A stretch of 64,000 bases of DNA from contig BSQZ01000036.1 in the NCBI GenBank assembly GCA_033239005.1, positions 2,881,001 to 2,945,000 on the forward strand. The letters are read 5' to 3'. This document shows, one piece after another, positions 40,330 to 56,309 of this stretch; position 1 is the stretch's first letter; the number at the start of each line of letters is the position of its first letter. Source of the DNA: Lamellibrachia satsuma. Taxonomy: Eukaryota; Annelida; Polychaeta; Sabellida; Siboglinidae. The translations under genes and the position numbers were made by a program. The notes beneath the pieces are model-generated. The model searched no databases. It saw nothing but the letters and a program-made list of their open reading frames with translations, and had not been told where the DNA came from.

Positions 40330-40489
40330 CTGCGTTATAACCGTTTTGAGACGACCCTTCTAAGACCCGGATGCAAATGGGGGGCGGACACATTGTAATG
40401 GCGGGATACACAATAAAGCAGTAGTCGTTCGCATTCATGTATATTTTAATATGTTGCAATAAAATACAATAATTTGAGATAACGAGACA
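40330..40489 (+). repeat. LTR segment, 3' copy
   Basis: It aligns with 35431-35589. AATAAA-like text (cacaataaagcag) inside is compatible with the LTR polyadenylation region. The true LTR start may be further left. Confidence 0.8.
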
Positions 40490-40669
40490 GCAGTAGTGAA
40501 TAGGCACATTTCGAAGTATTACCAGCAAACGTTGACTCAATAGTGTAGTCTCCTCGGTCCTACAAAGAAAGCTCCTCGTAAAGAGATCAGCTTATAAATA
40601 AAGCAACCAGTATTGTCAAGAGATTATCATTTTAACGTGGCCTTATGCTGTGTCTAACAAGAATTTAAC

Positions 40670-40800
40670 ATAGTTGTCACCCAAAACCACAAGTTCCAGA
40701 TGATATGGGGGCAAGGAAGCCATTGGTTCATCGAGAGTTCAACAATTGTTCATAATATTATGTATACCCCGTCCTTATCAGATATTTGTCAATGTTGCAT
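40670..40800 (-). mobile_element. CR1-like LINE 3' tail, diverged, minus strand
   Basis: 'caagttccagatgatatggg-gcaaggaagccattgg' and 'tcgagagttcaacaat' match the LINE tail with several substitutions. It ends just downstream of the MANSC-like gene's stop codon. Confidence 0.7.
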
Positions 40801-40834
40801 TTCGTTAAACGAACGTTCATCGAAAGTGCACACG

Positions 40835-42050
40835 CTAGTCGCTGTAAGACACCGTAGTGAAGCGGTCAATGAGTGGCCTGTACACTGCTCTATCGCGCAT
40901 ACCTAGCATATAGCGGAAGAGAAAGACAATCACAGCGAGGAAGAAGATAACAACAATACAAGACACTATTGGAACGAGAGGCTTGTTGAAAACTACGTGC
41001 CAAGCCGACTTCGGCCGTTTGTCGTGTGCGTGGGCATTCCCTTCTGACATGAAGGGCACACTTCCGGTTCCGTGGTCGTTCTCAGATCCGGTTTCGTCAT
41101 CAAAGATCGCTCCGAGTTCGTCATCAAATTCAGAGTTACCGCTGCGTGATGCGTCATCATCTATGCGTTTTGTCGATGGTGTTGCATCGGTCCATTGTGT
41201 TAGAAGATCGCCATCGCCCTGTATATCGGCGTCGATAATAGGCTCGTCACTTCCGCTACCGTATGTGCCATAGTCAGATGTTACTTCACCGAGTTCTCGC
41301 CTGCTGTCGGCGTCACTTTTGTCCGTGTCGCCCGTAGCGTTTATCGACGCAGTGTTTCGCTCAATGGACGCAGAGACGGCGTCTTGATATGGCACCCAGA
41401 CGCAGTTCTCAAACGGGGTACAGCGGGCAACGACGCACACGGTCTGATCGTCGTACTGGATGAATGAGGCCGTATTACAGTCGTCTGAATGTCGAATATA
41501 ATGCACATTATTGACATTACTATATTGTGAAATGACAATGTCATCGTCGTCATATCATCGTCATGTCATCTTCATCATCATCAACACAAACTTTATTATC
41601 GCCACCCAGCCGTTGACACCATTGACTGTGCGTGCGTGTGTGCGTGTGTGCATGCGTGTATGTGTGCGTCCGCGCGCGTCTGCGTGCGCGTGTGTTCAAG
41701 GGTAATTCATACGTAGACAGTGTACTCATAGATATTTCGGGTAAAATTAAGCAATACACAATTCATGTGTTTAATGTCAGCGTGTCAGCCACGGATCACA
41801 AAGATACATTATTTCGTGTCCTTACGTCACGCTTACCTTGCTCGAGCGAACAACACTTCATGAAGCAGTCGGAGGCTGAGTAGACGTCGGTGTACTCTCG
41901 AATGACTGTGGCCGGTTCAATAGCACTGTCCAGCGCCTCATCGAACTTCTCGACCGCGGCACAACCAACGTCCGTTGATTCGCTGACCAGCGGACTGACC
42001 AGCGAAAACAACACCAGCATCAGGAAGGTCAGATGAGCAGGGCGGCCCAT
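40835..42050 (-). CDS. MANSC-like single-pass type I membrane protein, 2 exons, 287 aa
   Basis: Exon 1 is 42050-41837 and exon 2 is 41484-40835 (minus strand). The intron is GT-AG, phase 1, with a well-formed donor (CAAG|GTAAGC). Residues 1-23 are a signal peptide (hydrophobic LTFLMLVLFSLVSPLV). The ectodomain has eight cysteines at 30, 62, 66, 67, 74, 88, 93 and 99. The stretch CFMKCCSLEQDDCNTASF followed by CVVARC fits the cysteine pattern of MANSC/MANEC domains, seen in HGF-activator inhibitors, LRP11 and MANSC1. An acidic Ser/Asp-rich stalk of about 130 residues follows, then a TM helix (about 237-261) and a ~26-residue tail (MRDRAVYRPLIDRFTTVSY). No enzymatic domain is present; ligand and role are unknown. 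PAN/apple or another disulfide-rich domain is the alternative. The architecture resembles that of the minus-strand gene at 46437-49577. Confidence 0.75.
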
Positions 42051-42099
42051 CTACGTAGAAATCACCTTTTAATGAGACTAGTGCGAAAACTGCCAGTTT

Positions 42100-42360
42100 C
42101 CGAGAACAAATGTCTCCGGAGAATTGCAGGAAAAATGGGGTGGGTAGAAGGAGGATGTATATCCCGAGGGAAGAGATTGGGATGCAGCTCAGCTTAATGA
42201 GAGGAATAGTAAGAAGCCGGATGATGTGGGCAGGTCACTTGATGCAGATGGAGGAAGACCGACTGTCGAATAGAGCAGATGTAATGAAACAGCGAGGCCG
42301 TAGGAAAAGGAAAAGACCACAGTTAAGATGGGAGGACTGCGTGATGTGAGATGTGAGAAA
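42100..42360 (+). mobile_element. RTE-type LINE C-terminal fragment
   Basis: The plus translation 'RSRMMWAGHLMQMEEDRLSN' and 'RKRPQLRWEDCV' is the terminal 'W-GH--RM---R-PK' and 'R-K-RW-D' pattern of endonuclease-RT LINEs. The related piece at 48790-49020 shares RGIVRSRM-like text. It lies antisense, 50 bp upstream of the MANSC-like start. Confidence 0.75.
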
Positions 42361-43394
42361 GGGGTGTGAGAAAGGGGGAGGGGGATGCAACAACTGTAAG
42401 GAAAGGGCTGTCAATAAGGAACATTGGAATATGACAACAACTAAAGCAGTGCGGTAAAAATTGGCAATACCAATTTATAAAGGGTTCCACGATGAAGAAC
42501 ATATTATAAATACTATAAGACACGTTCACAGTGTCATGCTTATTTTCAATTAGTATTTACGCTAACAACGCTCAATACGTTTGCCTATGCAGACTTATTC
42601 AGTGAATTTCCGTATTTAATTTTTATACGGTGCAATTACTGCGCGAAGACTATTTGTTCAGATATCCACCTCTGTCTGTTTAGCCCGTCGCGAACCTAAT
42701 TATCGGTGGTCTAGAGTCTCAACGAATTGGGGAGGCGGGTTTTAAGGGCAGGTTTAAGTACTTACCTTTCGCACAGAGCAGGATATTGAGGTTCCTAAGC
42801 TGACGTCGTCGGAGCAGGACTGCGACAGAGAAGCTGGCTTTAATGATTGTGGTTAAAACTGCCACGCAACGTATGTTGCCTAAGTTGACGCGATATCGAT
42901 TTGGATACAACAGGAAGGAAAAGTATGAATCTTCACACAAATGTGGACATTCTCACAAAGTGGTTATGCAGACAATACAGACAGCGACAGATGGTTACTC
43001 GGATCAATTATCCGACTTACATCGATCACGTCAATTCGCTGAGTATATATGCCCATCTCCGTCCATCTCAGCCCGTCTCTGCCTGTCTCTGCCCGTCTCC
43101 GTCCGTCTCAGCCCGTCTCTGCCCGTCTATGCCCGTATCAGCCCGTCTCTGTTGTCAACCCCTGGAGGGTTTTTAGGAATTAGAACTTTTCGCAGCCAAG
43201 GTCCAGGGACCGAGTTATAATTGTCGACCAAATGTTTGCATCCATGATAACGCGTGCCCGACCCTAATCAGCAACTATTTAATCAATTATCAAGTGAACA
43301 AAGAGTACTAACGATGATGCTTACTGTTACGTAAAAAATCACACAACGTTAGCATAATAACACTGACGTTTGAAAACTGTTGACACGATTTGAT
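42361..43394. other. No gene recognised; short CCCGTCTCTG minisatellite at ~43055-43155
   Basis: The only structure seen is a 10-12 bp degenerate repeat (gcccgtctctgcccgtctc). No coding-like frame. Confidence 0.6.
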
Positions 43395-43556
43395 AGACAG
43401 CAGGATGCGGGTGACGATGGCGTAATGGTGAGAATGTCGGACTCTCAGTCGATAGAACGCGGGTTCGAATCATCTTGCTGCCGTCTCAAAGCTTTGGTAA
43501 TTTCGTTCACCCCACGTTGCTCCAGCTGTATGAACGAGTACCTGGCTACATACAGA
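43395..43556 (+). mobile_element. tRNA-derived SINE
   Basis: The head reads gatggcgtaatggtgagaat (A-box-like TGGCGTAATGG), then cgggttcgaatcatc (B box GGTTCGAATC). The body has gtaatttcgttcaccccac and gagtacctggctacatac. It is the best preserved of the SINE-like repeats here and would be transcribed by RNA polymerase III if active. The A-to-B box spacing is tRNA-like. Confidence 0.7.
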
Positions 43557-43559
43557 TGT

Positions 43560-43770
43560 GGATATGTGAATGAATAGTCTTCGCGTAATAATCGCAGCGT
43601 GGCTGAACGTTACTGTCGTACAGTCTAAGTTTTGTTTTCAATCTCAGTTGCTTGGATTTCCAGAAGGACTTCAGCATAGCGAAAGTCTGGTTTGCCTTTG
43701 TGATTCTAGCCATGGCATCTTCTGCCGTCTCCATCTGTTGTAATTTTGCTTCTCAGGTATGCAAAGTCCT
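43560..43770 (-). mobile_element. RTE-type LINE fragment, minus strand
   Basis: The minus frame reads DAMARITKANQTFAMLKSFW and 'LRLKTKLRLYDSNVQP', matching the region after the RT catalytic core of endonuclease-RT LINEs (compare 'ILARIAQTTAALTRLKPLW' in the element at 58925). It abuts the SINE. Confidence 0.75.
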
Positions 43771-44527
43771 GAACCTCTTCCAGGGCATCACTGTTGATTA
43801 TGATAATGTGAGGAACAACTACACGACAGACAACCACACCAAAACAACAACACACTCAGTATGAAGTTTACCTGGTTACTTGGTATACATCCATTTCGTC
43901 TACGCTGTGTAAATAGCCAAACTGTCAGCTATACGCCAATTGGTCTACTTATGTTTGAAAGGTAAACCCTCAATTGGTCTACATTATATGGTTATGTAAT
44001 CGCAGTGTACACAGTGAAGTGTCAGGTGGTGGCCTCTGTTTATATGGTACCTACTTCATGTAATTAACATTCAAAGCCCTGAAATCAAGCAATTTGTTTA
44101 AAATGATATTTGATTGGTTTATTAAAAAAAATATTTATTCAACATTAAAATGTAAGACATTGCAAAACGGTTTTTAAAATAATTATGTGTACGCTACGCG
44201 ACTTAATAGGATTTGGACAAACATCACGTTCACATGCGATTGTATTTATTTATTTTCCAACCGTGGTGATAAAATGGTTTAACACACCAACCTCTCATTC
44301 ACTGTTCTACTCCACCTTCGTTTTTACAAATTTATTGAAATGAATGCTGTGATGATCATCTCGTGTATGCTGATAACACTGTGCTACCATCGGCTAATGG
44401 GTTGCACAGATTGCTAGATGTGTTCTACCATTATGGATTAGACAATTACTATAATATTTAATAGTGTAAAGCATCAGATACTTTTTTATACAAGTAAAAC
44501 TTGAATTCGAGATAGATGCTAAGCCTG

Positions 44528-44528
<1 letters not shown>
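43771..44528. other. No gene recognised
   Basis: AT-rich sequence without recognisable features. Confidence 0.55.

Positions 44529-44608
<80 letters not shown>
44529..44608. repeat. (TA)n microsatellite
   Basis: About 40 pure TA units. Confidence 0.98.
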
Positions 44609-44610
<2 letters not shown>

Positions 44611-44700
44611 TTTATCTTATTTTGATTTATTTGACAAGAATGACAATATAAGCATAAGACATTTTACTAACATAACTATGATTCTTACTCTACAGTATGT

Positions 44701-45212
<512 letters not shown>

Positions 45213-46436
45213 CATGCTCTAGAGTGTTTCCATCCTCTCGAGCAAGGGCTGCTGAATACATCAGTACTACAGGCAGATCGACTTGTTCAAATATGCATTT
45301 GTCAGTTGCTGTGCTAAGTTGTTAACCAGTGACGTTACTCGCAACCAGTTCTGTTGTCTGAATCGCTCTTTGAAGTTGAGCAGGAGGGCGCTTGGTTCCT
45401 GGAACCACGAGACCACGGCAGCAAGTGGGACGAAGCTCTTCAATACTGTGTGTGGAATATATGCCAGGGTAGAGTAGTACTCACTAACACGATGGCTCTC
45501 GAGGAAGCTGTTTTCAACTCAGGTTGAATACGCTACAGTAGTCTTCGAGTGGAAGTGTTTTAAACCAACTACATCGGCTCATCATCATCACCCTCTAAAC
45601 GAAGACCTGCCAACGGTCTGCCCAGTGTCCTGAGGAATCAGGAGCCCGAGTCTTGCTCTGCAGATCTTGGCAGGAAGTTCCGGGTGGAAGTAAGTTTGCT
45701 CTTGGTTCCCACTTCTTTCCCTTCTGTCGTTTCTCCGCCTCATTCAGTGGGTGGTCTGTCTCAAAGCAGACCGTTGCCTGGTGAGTTCTGCCAGTTGGCG
45801 CCAAACTGGACGGTATGTGGCCTGGTCCTCCCAGTTGGTGGGACATTTTTTCAGGAATTTCCTCATATCTGTTTCTCTTGCCGCCAGGGGTTCTATACAT
45901 TGGCTCAGCTTAGAGAACAGGACTTGTTGGGGAGACGGGAATCAAGCATTTTAACACAGTGACCCGTCCAGCACGACGCTGGGGGGCATATTTTTACGAC
46001 CGCTGCCAGCCATCGTGAGAACGGTGACTACTATGCATAAGAGACCAGGCTTGTTATTAGTTTGGACATTTATTGCTGCACGAAGCTGATAAATTTGCAT
46101 CGAATACATTCGTAATGTAATAATTATAGCCTACTTTCCACTTGCGAACAGAAAAATTGCCTTCGGAGGTGCCACATAAGTACGTGTCAGTTTTTAAAGG
46201 AAAGCAGCGCGTTGTGTTTTAGTGGTAGTAGGTCAACGAAGCCTTTCAAAACAAACGTGTCCACAATTTTCAAATATTTTCGACGCATCTGAAAACCAAA
46301 CATTCGTCAATGCTACCAGTATGGGCAGTGTTTATGTAAGCCTTTTCAGACGAACTATTCCAATCGGGTCATAAGTGCCTACGAATGTAATGTTTCGTTG
46401 CAACAGTGTCGATGCAAAGGCGAAGCATCCGACTCG
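45213..46436. other. No gene recognised; downstream region of the minus-strand mucin-like gene
   Basis: Bases 45595-45960 have coding-like composition on the minus strand but no family motif, so they may be old transposon sequence. On the minus strand AATAAA occurs at 46069-46074, about 360 bases after the stop of the mucin-like gene, a possible poly(A) signal. Confidence 0.45.
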
Positions 46437-49577
<3,141 letters not shown>

Positions 49578-49859
49578 AATGCCATTCACTGCCTTAACAG
49601 AAACACACATCGCGTACACAACAGAGAAAACACCCTTCACGACTCATGAAGTTTGACAGAGTCGTTACAATTACCCGGTTATTGTTGGGCGTAAATTATT
49701 TAATCAAGATACCAAGAAAATTATTTAATCAAGATACCAAGAAAATGGGTACTGATGGCACGTTGGCATTCACTACCGAGACGATGTTTAATGACACCGA
49801 GCGTATTTAGAAATGTTTTGTATTAGCCTACCGTTTCCATGTTGGCAGGTCATTCAGAC

Positions 49860-49899
<40 letters not shown>

Positions 49900-49932
49900 C
49901 TCACGCACGCACGCACGCACGCACGCACGCAC
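49860..49932. repeat. (CGCA)n microsatellite and neighbouring 18-bp triplication
   Basis: CGCA repeats sit about 290 bp upstream of the mucin-like start codon. At 49958-50012 the unit tttctcttgaaacacttg occurs three times. Confidence 0.95.
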
Positions 49933-50012
49933 AAATAATTATTGTTGGAATTGGTGTTATTTCTCTTGAAACACTTGTTTCTCTTGAAACACTTGTTTCT
50001 CTTGAAACACTT

Positions 50013-52205
50013 GCAGCTGTCGCGTCGTAATTCGATTGTCAATGCCTTGGCAGGTGTTGACAACATTCGTAGATTCAAAATACGCTCACAAAATGGAAAC
50101 TGGCTGTCAATACACGATTCAACGTTTTACTCAAACGACTATATGTAAAGTGGCGGTAACATCTTCTTAAAGAAAGGGATATGCATACCCTAGTGATTCT
50201 TCTCAAAGTTCTGACAAGTTGAGAGATGCTCGGAAAGTACCCACCACGTCACAGAGTCGGACTGAGTGAATATCGAATTTATGGATCGCCATTTTGACAA
50301 ACAATTTTGTGGGCGATATGACACAGTTTCAACAATGCGATTTTCGCTCTCTAAGTATCGCTAGTTCCGTAACTTATAAGCACTGGGCGTCAGCTAAATT
50401 TGCCGGTTCTCCATAGGTTTTGCGCCGAGGTACGGTCACTTAAATACTGACAGAATTGCCTCCACCAAATATACTAGACGGGTGTGTGGCAGGGGTCTCA
50501 ACCTCAGTCCCACCTTTTTTGGGAGGCCAATCTCCCACCTCCAACCAGTTTTGAAAGTCCACATTCAAGATATTTTGGAGGACAACCTCCTTTCTCCCGC
50601 CAATTTTAAGACCAACCTCCCGCCTCCTGCCACACATCATCAAACTAGTGCTTAATAGGCAAGCTAACTTATAACTGAAACCGCATTGCATTTACATATG
50701 AGACAAGTTCAGCGTGTAAGCTATACATTAAGTATTGAGATACGTTGAGGGCGAAACACATATAGCTGAAAGTGTATATCATAGGAAACCTTGCCACTCG
50801 TACTAGCACAACCAGGGGGGCCTACTCACCCAAGCGCAGCAACAACTTTTCCGTCAATACACGAACACGGTTCAACTATCAATGTTGCTGTTTGTCGGCA
50901 TTGTTGTCACGTTTGGTTGGCATCGTTGTCAGTGCTTATTTATTCACAAGTTGATAGGATGTCTGTATCTTTGCTGTCACTCGCGTTCTCCTAGCTGGTG
51001 ATGTCACATCGACGGCCGAAATCCAACATTCTCTGTAGTTTCAGCCTCCAGCAAGTATAAGATATTTGCAAGCCTCAATTGATCGCACAGTCAGCCCTCG
51101 GACGCGTGGTGAACCACAGCTGTCCGGCGACCTTCGAACATAGACGAACAATGGACGACAGCAGCTGCTGTCTTCAGTACTTGTGTTATTGATTCAAAGA
51201 TTGAAAAGCAACAGTAACAGCAATAATAGTGGTGAAAATAATAATATTAGTTAGAAATAATAATAAGAAGAATGATAACAATGATAATAATAATAATAAC
51301 AATAAAAACAATAACCATGATGACAACAACAACAACAATGACATCATAACACTTATAATAATTACAATAATAATAATAAAACTGTTCTTATTTTGAACCA
51401 TTTCCTTCGGCGACGTTGTACAATTACATTATCGTGGACCACCACTTTCAGGATGTCCACATTAATGCATTTGCTTTATTGATCTCCTGACGTCTTCTCC
51501 ATTACAGTAATAGATGCTCCAACTGTGGATAATCCTAGATGAATACATAAAGGCTTAATCCGTGTGTGCCTCATAGGTTCGTTCTTTCAGCCTCGCTCTC
51601 ACAAAGGGGATCACCCACGATTAAGCTTAGTCAGCCATTAGTTTACAATGCTACCGTGCAGTGACGCAATAGGTTACGAAAAAAATAAACCAAAGCCCCC
51701 CCCCCAACCACGCCACTGCTGTCAGCCTCTTGACATTAGATTTGAGACAGAACTGCCAGTTCATAGGCTTGTTGCTACAATGAATAATAATAATAATTAT
51801 TCTAATTTAGTGCAATTTAGTTGTTTTATTTGTAGCAACAATTTTTTTTTATTAAATCACAGTGGACTCCGTTTAAAACTGGTGGTTTAATTTTGCATTT
51901 CACAAGCCTCCGATGCGTCTTCAAACTGAACAGTATAAATACGCAATAGGTAATCTAATGGTTAACTACGCACTTAAAATACAGCCTGTGGAAACATCTC
52001 ATGAATTGCACAACCAGATTATTAAATGTATTGCCTTAAATATGGTTGCTTAGTCTAAACAAAAGGTTTAAAAGATCAGCCAGCCAGTTGTCAAACCAGC
52101 TGCCAACAACCGTATTATTGACGAGCGCCTTTGGCCAATAACGACTACAGCGTGTCCAGTTGTCGTTCGATGATCAATGTTAGAGAGAGATACTGCTTCG
52201 ACATG
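50013..52205. other. No gene recognised
   Basis: Intergenic. A degenerate palindromic zone at 50500-50635 alternates 'cctcccacctcc' and 'ggaggacaacctcc'. An AT-rich AATAAT/AACAAC triplet region is at 51230-51380. No coding-like frames. Confidence 0.6.
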
Positions 52206-52209
52206 CGGC

Positions 52210-53201
52210 TGATGATGAACGGCAAAGGTCGGATATATTTACTTGTTTTCACTCGTTCTTGATAGAACTGTATCCCCTTATTCATGTTCAGTCATGACAT
52301 TGTAAAAAGTGACATTAATTTAGTCATAAAAAGGGGGGATATACCTAAATTCCCGAAGGTACTTTTCCGAAATCAGTGAATTTTTGCCGGTAGATGTCAG
52401 GCCGCGTGACATCTTTTTGGCCAAACAAACAAACTTCGTTCATAGGCAAGATTTTGATCACGCAAAATGTAGAGCGACGGCGATTCTGACGGTGCGACTG
52501 TTAGTAGCGAGTTGTATCAAACCAGGTCTGATTTATTGGCCGAAGCTTTTGGATTCACGCCGCAGTAAACAAATGCCCTGGATCAAAAACTTCACAAAAA
52601 TTAATAACATTAATGTAAATGTAGCCTAGCCCTAGCCTAGGCTTGGAAGTTGGTCTTTGTCTTTCTTGGTGGTTTCATTAAGACTTTTGGAACTCATGGG
52701 GAAATATATGGACACTGTATGATTTTACTGCCGAAATATCTTGATATATGCAATTTTTAACAATTGCGTCGATCTAACTTTTGAGTAGAAGTATTTCGCC
52801 ATAGCTTTGCCCTATGCGATTTTTTCGTAGCACAGTGCACAAAGTGCCTCTAGGTCTACGCTAGCTATTATTTAAAATCTATATATGTGGCAATGCCTTA
52901 ATAGTGTTTCAAATAATGAAACTGATATCACACCTAAATTCATTGATTTTTTTCCCATTGCAACATATAAGGTTTTAACGTACGCAGATGTTCTGCGTTG
53001 CTATGGAATAATAATGTATTGACTGGCGTCACACTCCGATTCCGTATGGAAATGTCAAATCTCTTGGGGCTTCTTTGTCGCTAATATAATTAGGTTTTAT
53101 TGAAGAGTAGCCAATAACAATATTAGTGAATGCATTCCAAACTACTAATACAACTGATTGTTATTATATATCACGATTTCTGGAATATTTGCATATGATC
53201 T
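52210..53201. mobile_element. TTAA-flanked element, copy 2, inverted relative to 16814-17991
   Basis: The reverse complement matches copy 1 across most of its length: attccc-aaatt-aggtatat, gtcatgactgaatatgaata, gaatattt... and the right end GCATATGATCT + TTAA at 53191-53205. The left terminus is missing or mutated, so this copy is older or truncated. Confidence 0.8.
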
Positions 53202-53205
53202 TTAA

Positions 53206-54204
53206 GTTTTCTTAATGCCAAATAATAAATCAATTATTAATAGTACCATTTTCGTTAATGTGTCAAATGTTATGTGCACAGTAATGAAATAACTAAAACC
53301 TAAAACAGATAAGCGCTCGCTTATCTATTTCAACTAATACACTAATGTATATTCTCACAATGAAATACGCTTCGTCAACAGTTCCGTTCGCAGTGCTGTT
53401 GTTTCACTAAGTAGTAATTCTGCAATTAACAAGAGACGATACGTCACATCACTACCACCATCATGTAACGCCATCTCTTCTCGGAAGGTTGGCTATTGTG
53501 GTTCGCTCTTCCTGCCTTTGTCACACAGGAGCACATATTTAATTTCATACACTAACTGGAGCATTTTTCCAAGAAATTTGAACTCGGCAGTACACTTTAC
53601 ATGATGTTGGTTCCAAATGTTTCCCGTGGATTTAAAACTCAATTAACGAGGAAACTTAGTCATATTCTGGATACGGCATGGAATCCAAAATATGATTTTC
53701 TTTATAAATATAATTGCACCTTTCCGTATTATAACAAACTATTAAAAAGTTTCCATCATTCGGATGCTCTTCAGCCTGCTAATCCAATATACCTTTAATA
53801 AATATTTTATTATATTTTGTATGTATACCTTTGTGGAAGTTTCTCATGCGCGGCGTTTTATTTTCTCGTTTTACTTTTAAATGCTTTAGCATTGGTAAGT
53901 AATTAATTTTGTGCGGACATAATTACAAATAATACACACACTCTGCTTGTCGGTTGTAGCCCATGTTAAGAAAAAAAACTAAGCTAAAAAAATTACCCAA
54001 TCGCATAGTGTTCTCTGGAAATTTCCATTGCATTTATGTAATGAAAATATCTAGATAATTAACCCAGTGAGTGATACAGGAGAGACAGGACGACCACACT
54101 AGGTGAACACAAGAAAGATGTGGAGAACGCACCAAGAGAACACCTCACGAGGAGAGAAAAGAAACGGTCGCAGTCCACCACCAACAAATCCGTTCTAACA
54201 GATC
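53206..54204. other. No gene recognised
   Basis: AT-rich. The open frame at 53601-53798 has coding-like text but no family motif, so I do not call it a gene. Confidence 0.55.
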
Positions 54205-54335
54205 ACACAACCACATACCACACAACCACATACCACACAACCACAGACCACACAACCACAGACCACACAACCACAGATCACACAACCACAGACCACACAA
54301 CCACAGACCACACAACCACAGACCACACAACCACC
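54205..54335. repeat. 15-bp tandem repeat, ~9 copies
   Basis: The unit is cacaaccacagacca (variants ata, gat). The Thr-Thr-Asp-His-Thr ORF follows from the period of 15. Confidence 0.95.
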
Positions 54336-55589
54336 GAGAACCATCTCATAGACTGGGAATGCGTAAACGTGATAGACAGGGAGTCACACAGTAATTTGAA
54401 ACAGGATTTCTAGAGATTTATACGGCATTATAAATTAGAGATTCCAGTGGCTTAAAACTTTATCCTGGTTTATTATTAGTATTAGCTGTAGTAGGAGTTA
54501 AAATAGGAAATGGTAAAACAACAGGGCTCTTGTTTTATGTTTAAGCTGAAAGAATACACTCACAATATGTGTGCCTTTGTGCTAAGCGTTGGGCAGTGCC
54601 GTATGTTCGGATTAGAGCTGCTGGGAAACGTTGTCAACGAACCCTTCATATCAGATTCCGTTAGACATAATCCACGACTTCCTCACTGATGGAAAAATAA
54701 AAAAAACATACGAAGTCAAACCTCACGTGTAAAGAGTTTACACTGTATTCATGTACATATTATCCGGACTACTTTTATTGACATGTACAGACACAAACCA
54801 CCTCCTATTAGCATTCCCAATGTGGCCTATTTATGGAGTTGCTAATTTTCAAGTTGTAAGTTATTGTAATGTGCCTTACTGTTCGCCTGCGGTGCACGTA
54901 CAGTCCACGAGTTTGATTGAGAGTCGTTAATGTGGCCACAATTTTAATGAGGCGTATTATACAAGACAACTGACTCGTTTGACCGCTAATAAAACAGACG
55001 GGTCACTCATTATGTATCGCTAGCAGTATGTTTGTTGGCAATTCCACTGATACCGTTGACGCCCTTTTGCGCAAAAATATGCGTGGTTTTAGAAATCTCG
55101 TTTACAACATTGAAAATACTTTGATAAAACATATGACCTATTATATCAATATTACTAATGGACTCATTTGGTCTAAATGAGCACGAACAATATATTGTGT
55201 ACAATGGTGACTTTAGAGCCATTTATATATTTAATTATTTATTATATATTTTATTAACACATATTTTAACGTATTTATATGTTTGAGATATTATGTATTT
55301 TTTTATTTATTTGTATTTTTAGCTAATTTATTTTTAATGCAAATTTGTATGTATATAAGACTTTTTAACTGAAATAAAAATACTCGTATCATCGTGGATT
55401 CGTGCATTCTTATATTCGTATATTCGTATTCGTATAAGACAGTTGTTAACATGTTCGTTTCAGTAGTTAATTACGTTATCGCGAATGAAAGTTATGCTAT
55501 TTGACATAGGCCTACTGCTTAAATCGGTGGTGGCATACCTTATACTGAGCCATGTGCCACATACTCAAATAGAAGACCAACATATTTAA
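54336..55589. other. No gene recognised
   Basis: AT-rich intergenic sequence; nothing further seen. Confidence 0.55.
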
Positions 55590-56309
55590 AAAGATTTAAC
55601 AAGATTGCCATCCCAAACAACAAGTTCCAGATGGCAAGTGGACAAGGAAGCCATTGGCTTATCGAGAGTCCAACAATTTTCTCATCTATGTGTAGCCCAC
55701 CTTTATCAAATATCTGTCAATTCTATTTTTAAACATATTCACACTACTAGCATTAACACAATCACTTGGCAGTTTGTTCCATTCATTTATCACCCTCTGT
55801 GAGAAAGAGTACTTTCTCATGTCCAACCTACACTGCTCCTTAACTAATGCTGCCTTGTGTCCTCTGGTTCTACTGCCTTCTTTAAGTTTGAAGAACATAT
55901 TCCTATCAAAATCCTCATAACCGTTCACTATTTTAAACACTTCTATTTGGTCTCCTCTTAGTCTCCTGGTCTCTAGTGTTGTCAAACCACATTGTAATAA
56001 ACGGCTTTCATAACTAAGGTCTCTCAATTCTGGTATCATTTTAGTTGTTCTTCGTTGTATTCTTTCTAGCTTGTTTATGTCCTTTTTACGATACGGCCTC
56101 CATGCTTGAATACAATATTCAAAATGTGGTCTAAATATTGCTTTGTACAGGGGTACAATTAGCTGTTTCTCCTTATACATGATAGTTCTCCTAATTAGCC
56201 GTAGAATTTGATTTCCTTTCGAAGCAGCAATCCCACATTGCTCTGAAACTCTCATGTCAGCACTAAATGTTACCCCTAAGTCCTTTTCTTGTAAAACGCA
56301 TGCAACCAT
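55590..56309 (-). mobile_element. CR1-like LINE 3' end with 207-codon C-terminal frame
   Basis: The minus frame 56309-55686 is uninterrupted. It reads KDLGVTFSADMRVSEQC, VPLYKAIFRPHFEYCIQAW, RIQRRTTKMIPELRDLSYE, CGLTTLETRRLRGDQIEVFK and NEWNKLPSDCVNASSVNMFK, the thumb and C-terminal region of CR1/Jockey-type reverse transcriptases. The 3' UTR (55685-55590) ends in tandem aacaagattt units. It is 5'-truncated within RT, so it cannot move alone. This is the best copy of a family with at least eight other pieces in the window. Confidence 0.92.

Larger units (their letters stand above)
35431..40489 (+). mobile_element. Rearranged Ty3/gypsy LTR retrotransposon
   Basis: Two similar ~160 bp direct repeats (35431-35589 and 40330-40489; tgcgttataa(t/c)cgtttt, aaggatacaca-type and 'catttgagataac'-type blocks) act as LTR pieces. 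A primer-binding-like TGGCGACGAAG follows the left one at 35595. Between them lie gag remnants (+), a transposon insertion, an inverted protease piece (-), an integrase remnant (+) and a 49-bp array. RT and RNase H were not found. The right LTR may start earlier, but the left copy shows no match upstream of 35431. Confidence 0.8.

Noticed and set aside
45595..45962. Overlapping 92-101 codon frames
   Set aside because: Coding-like composition on both strands but no splice-supported model or family motif; perhaps old transposon sequence.
54120..54413. Thr/His-rich 97-codon frame
   Set aside because: It encodes a 15-bp tandem repeat; flanks show no conserved domain.
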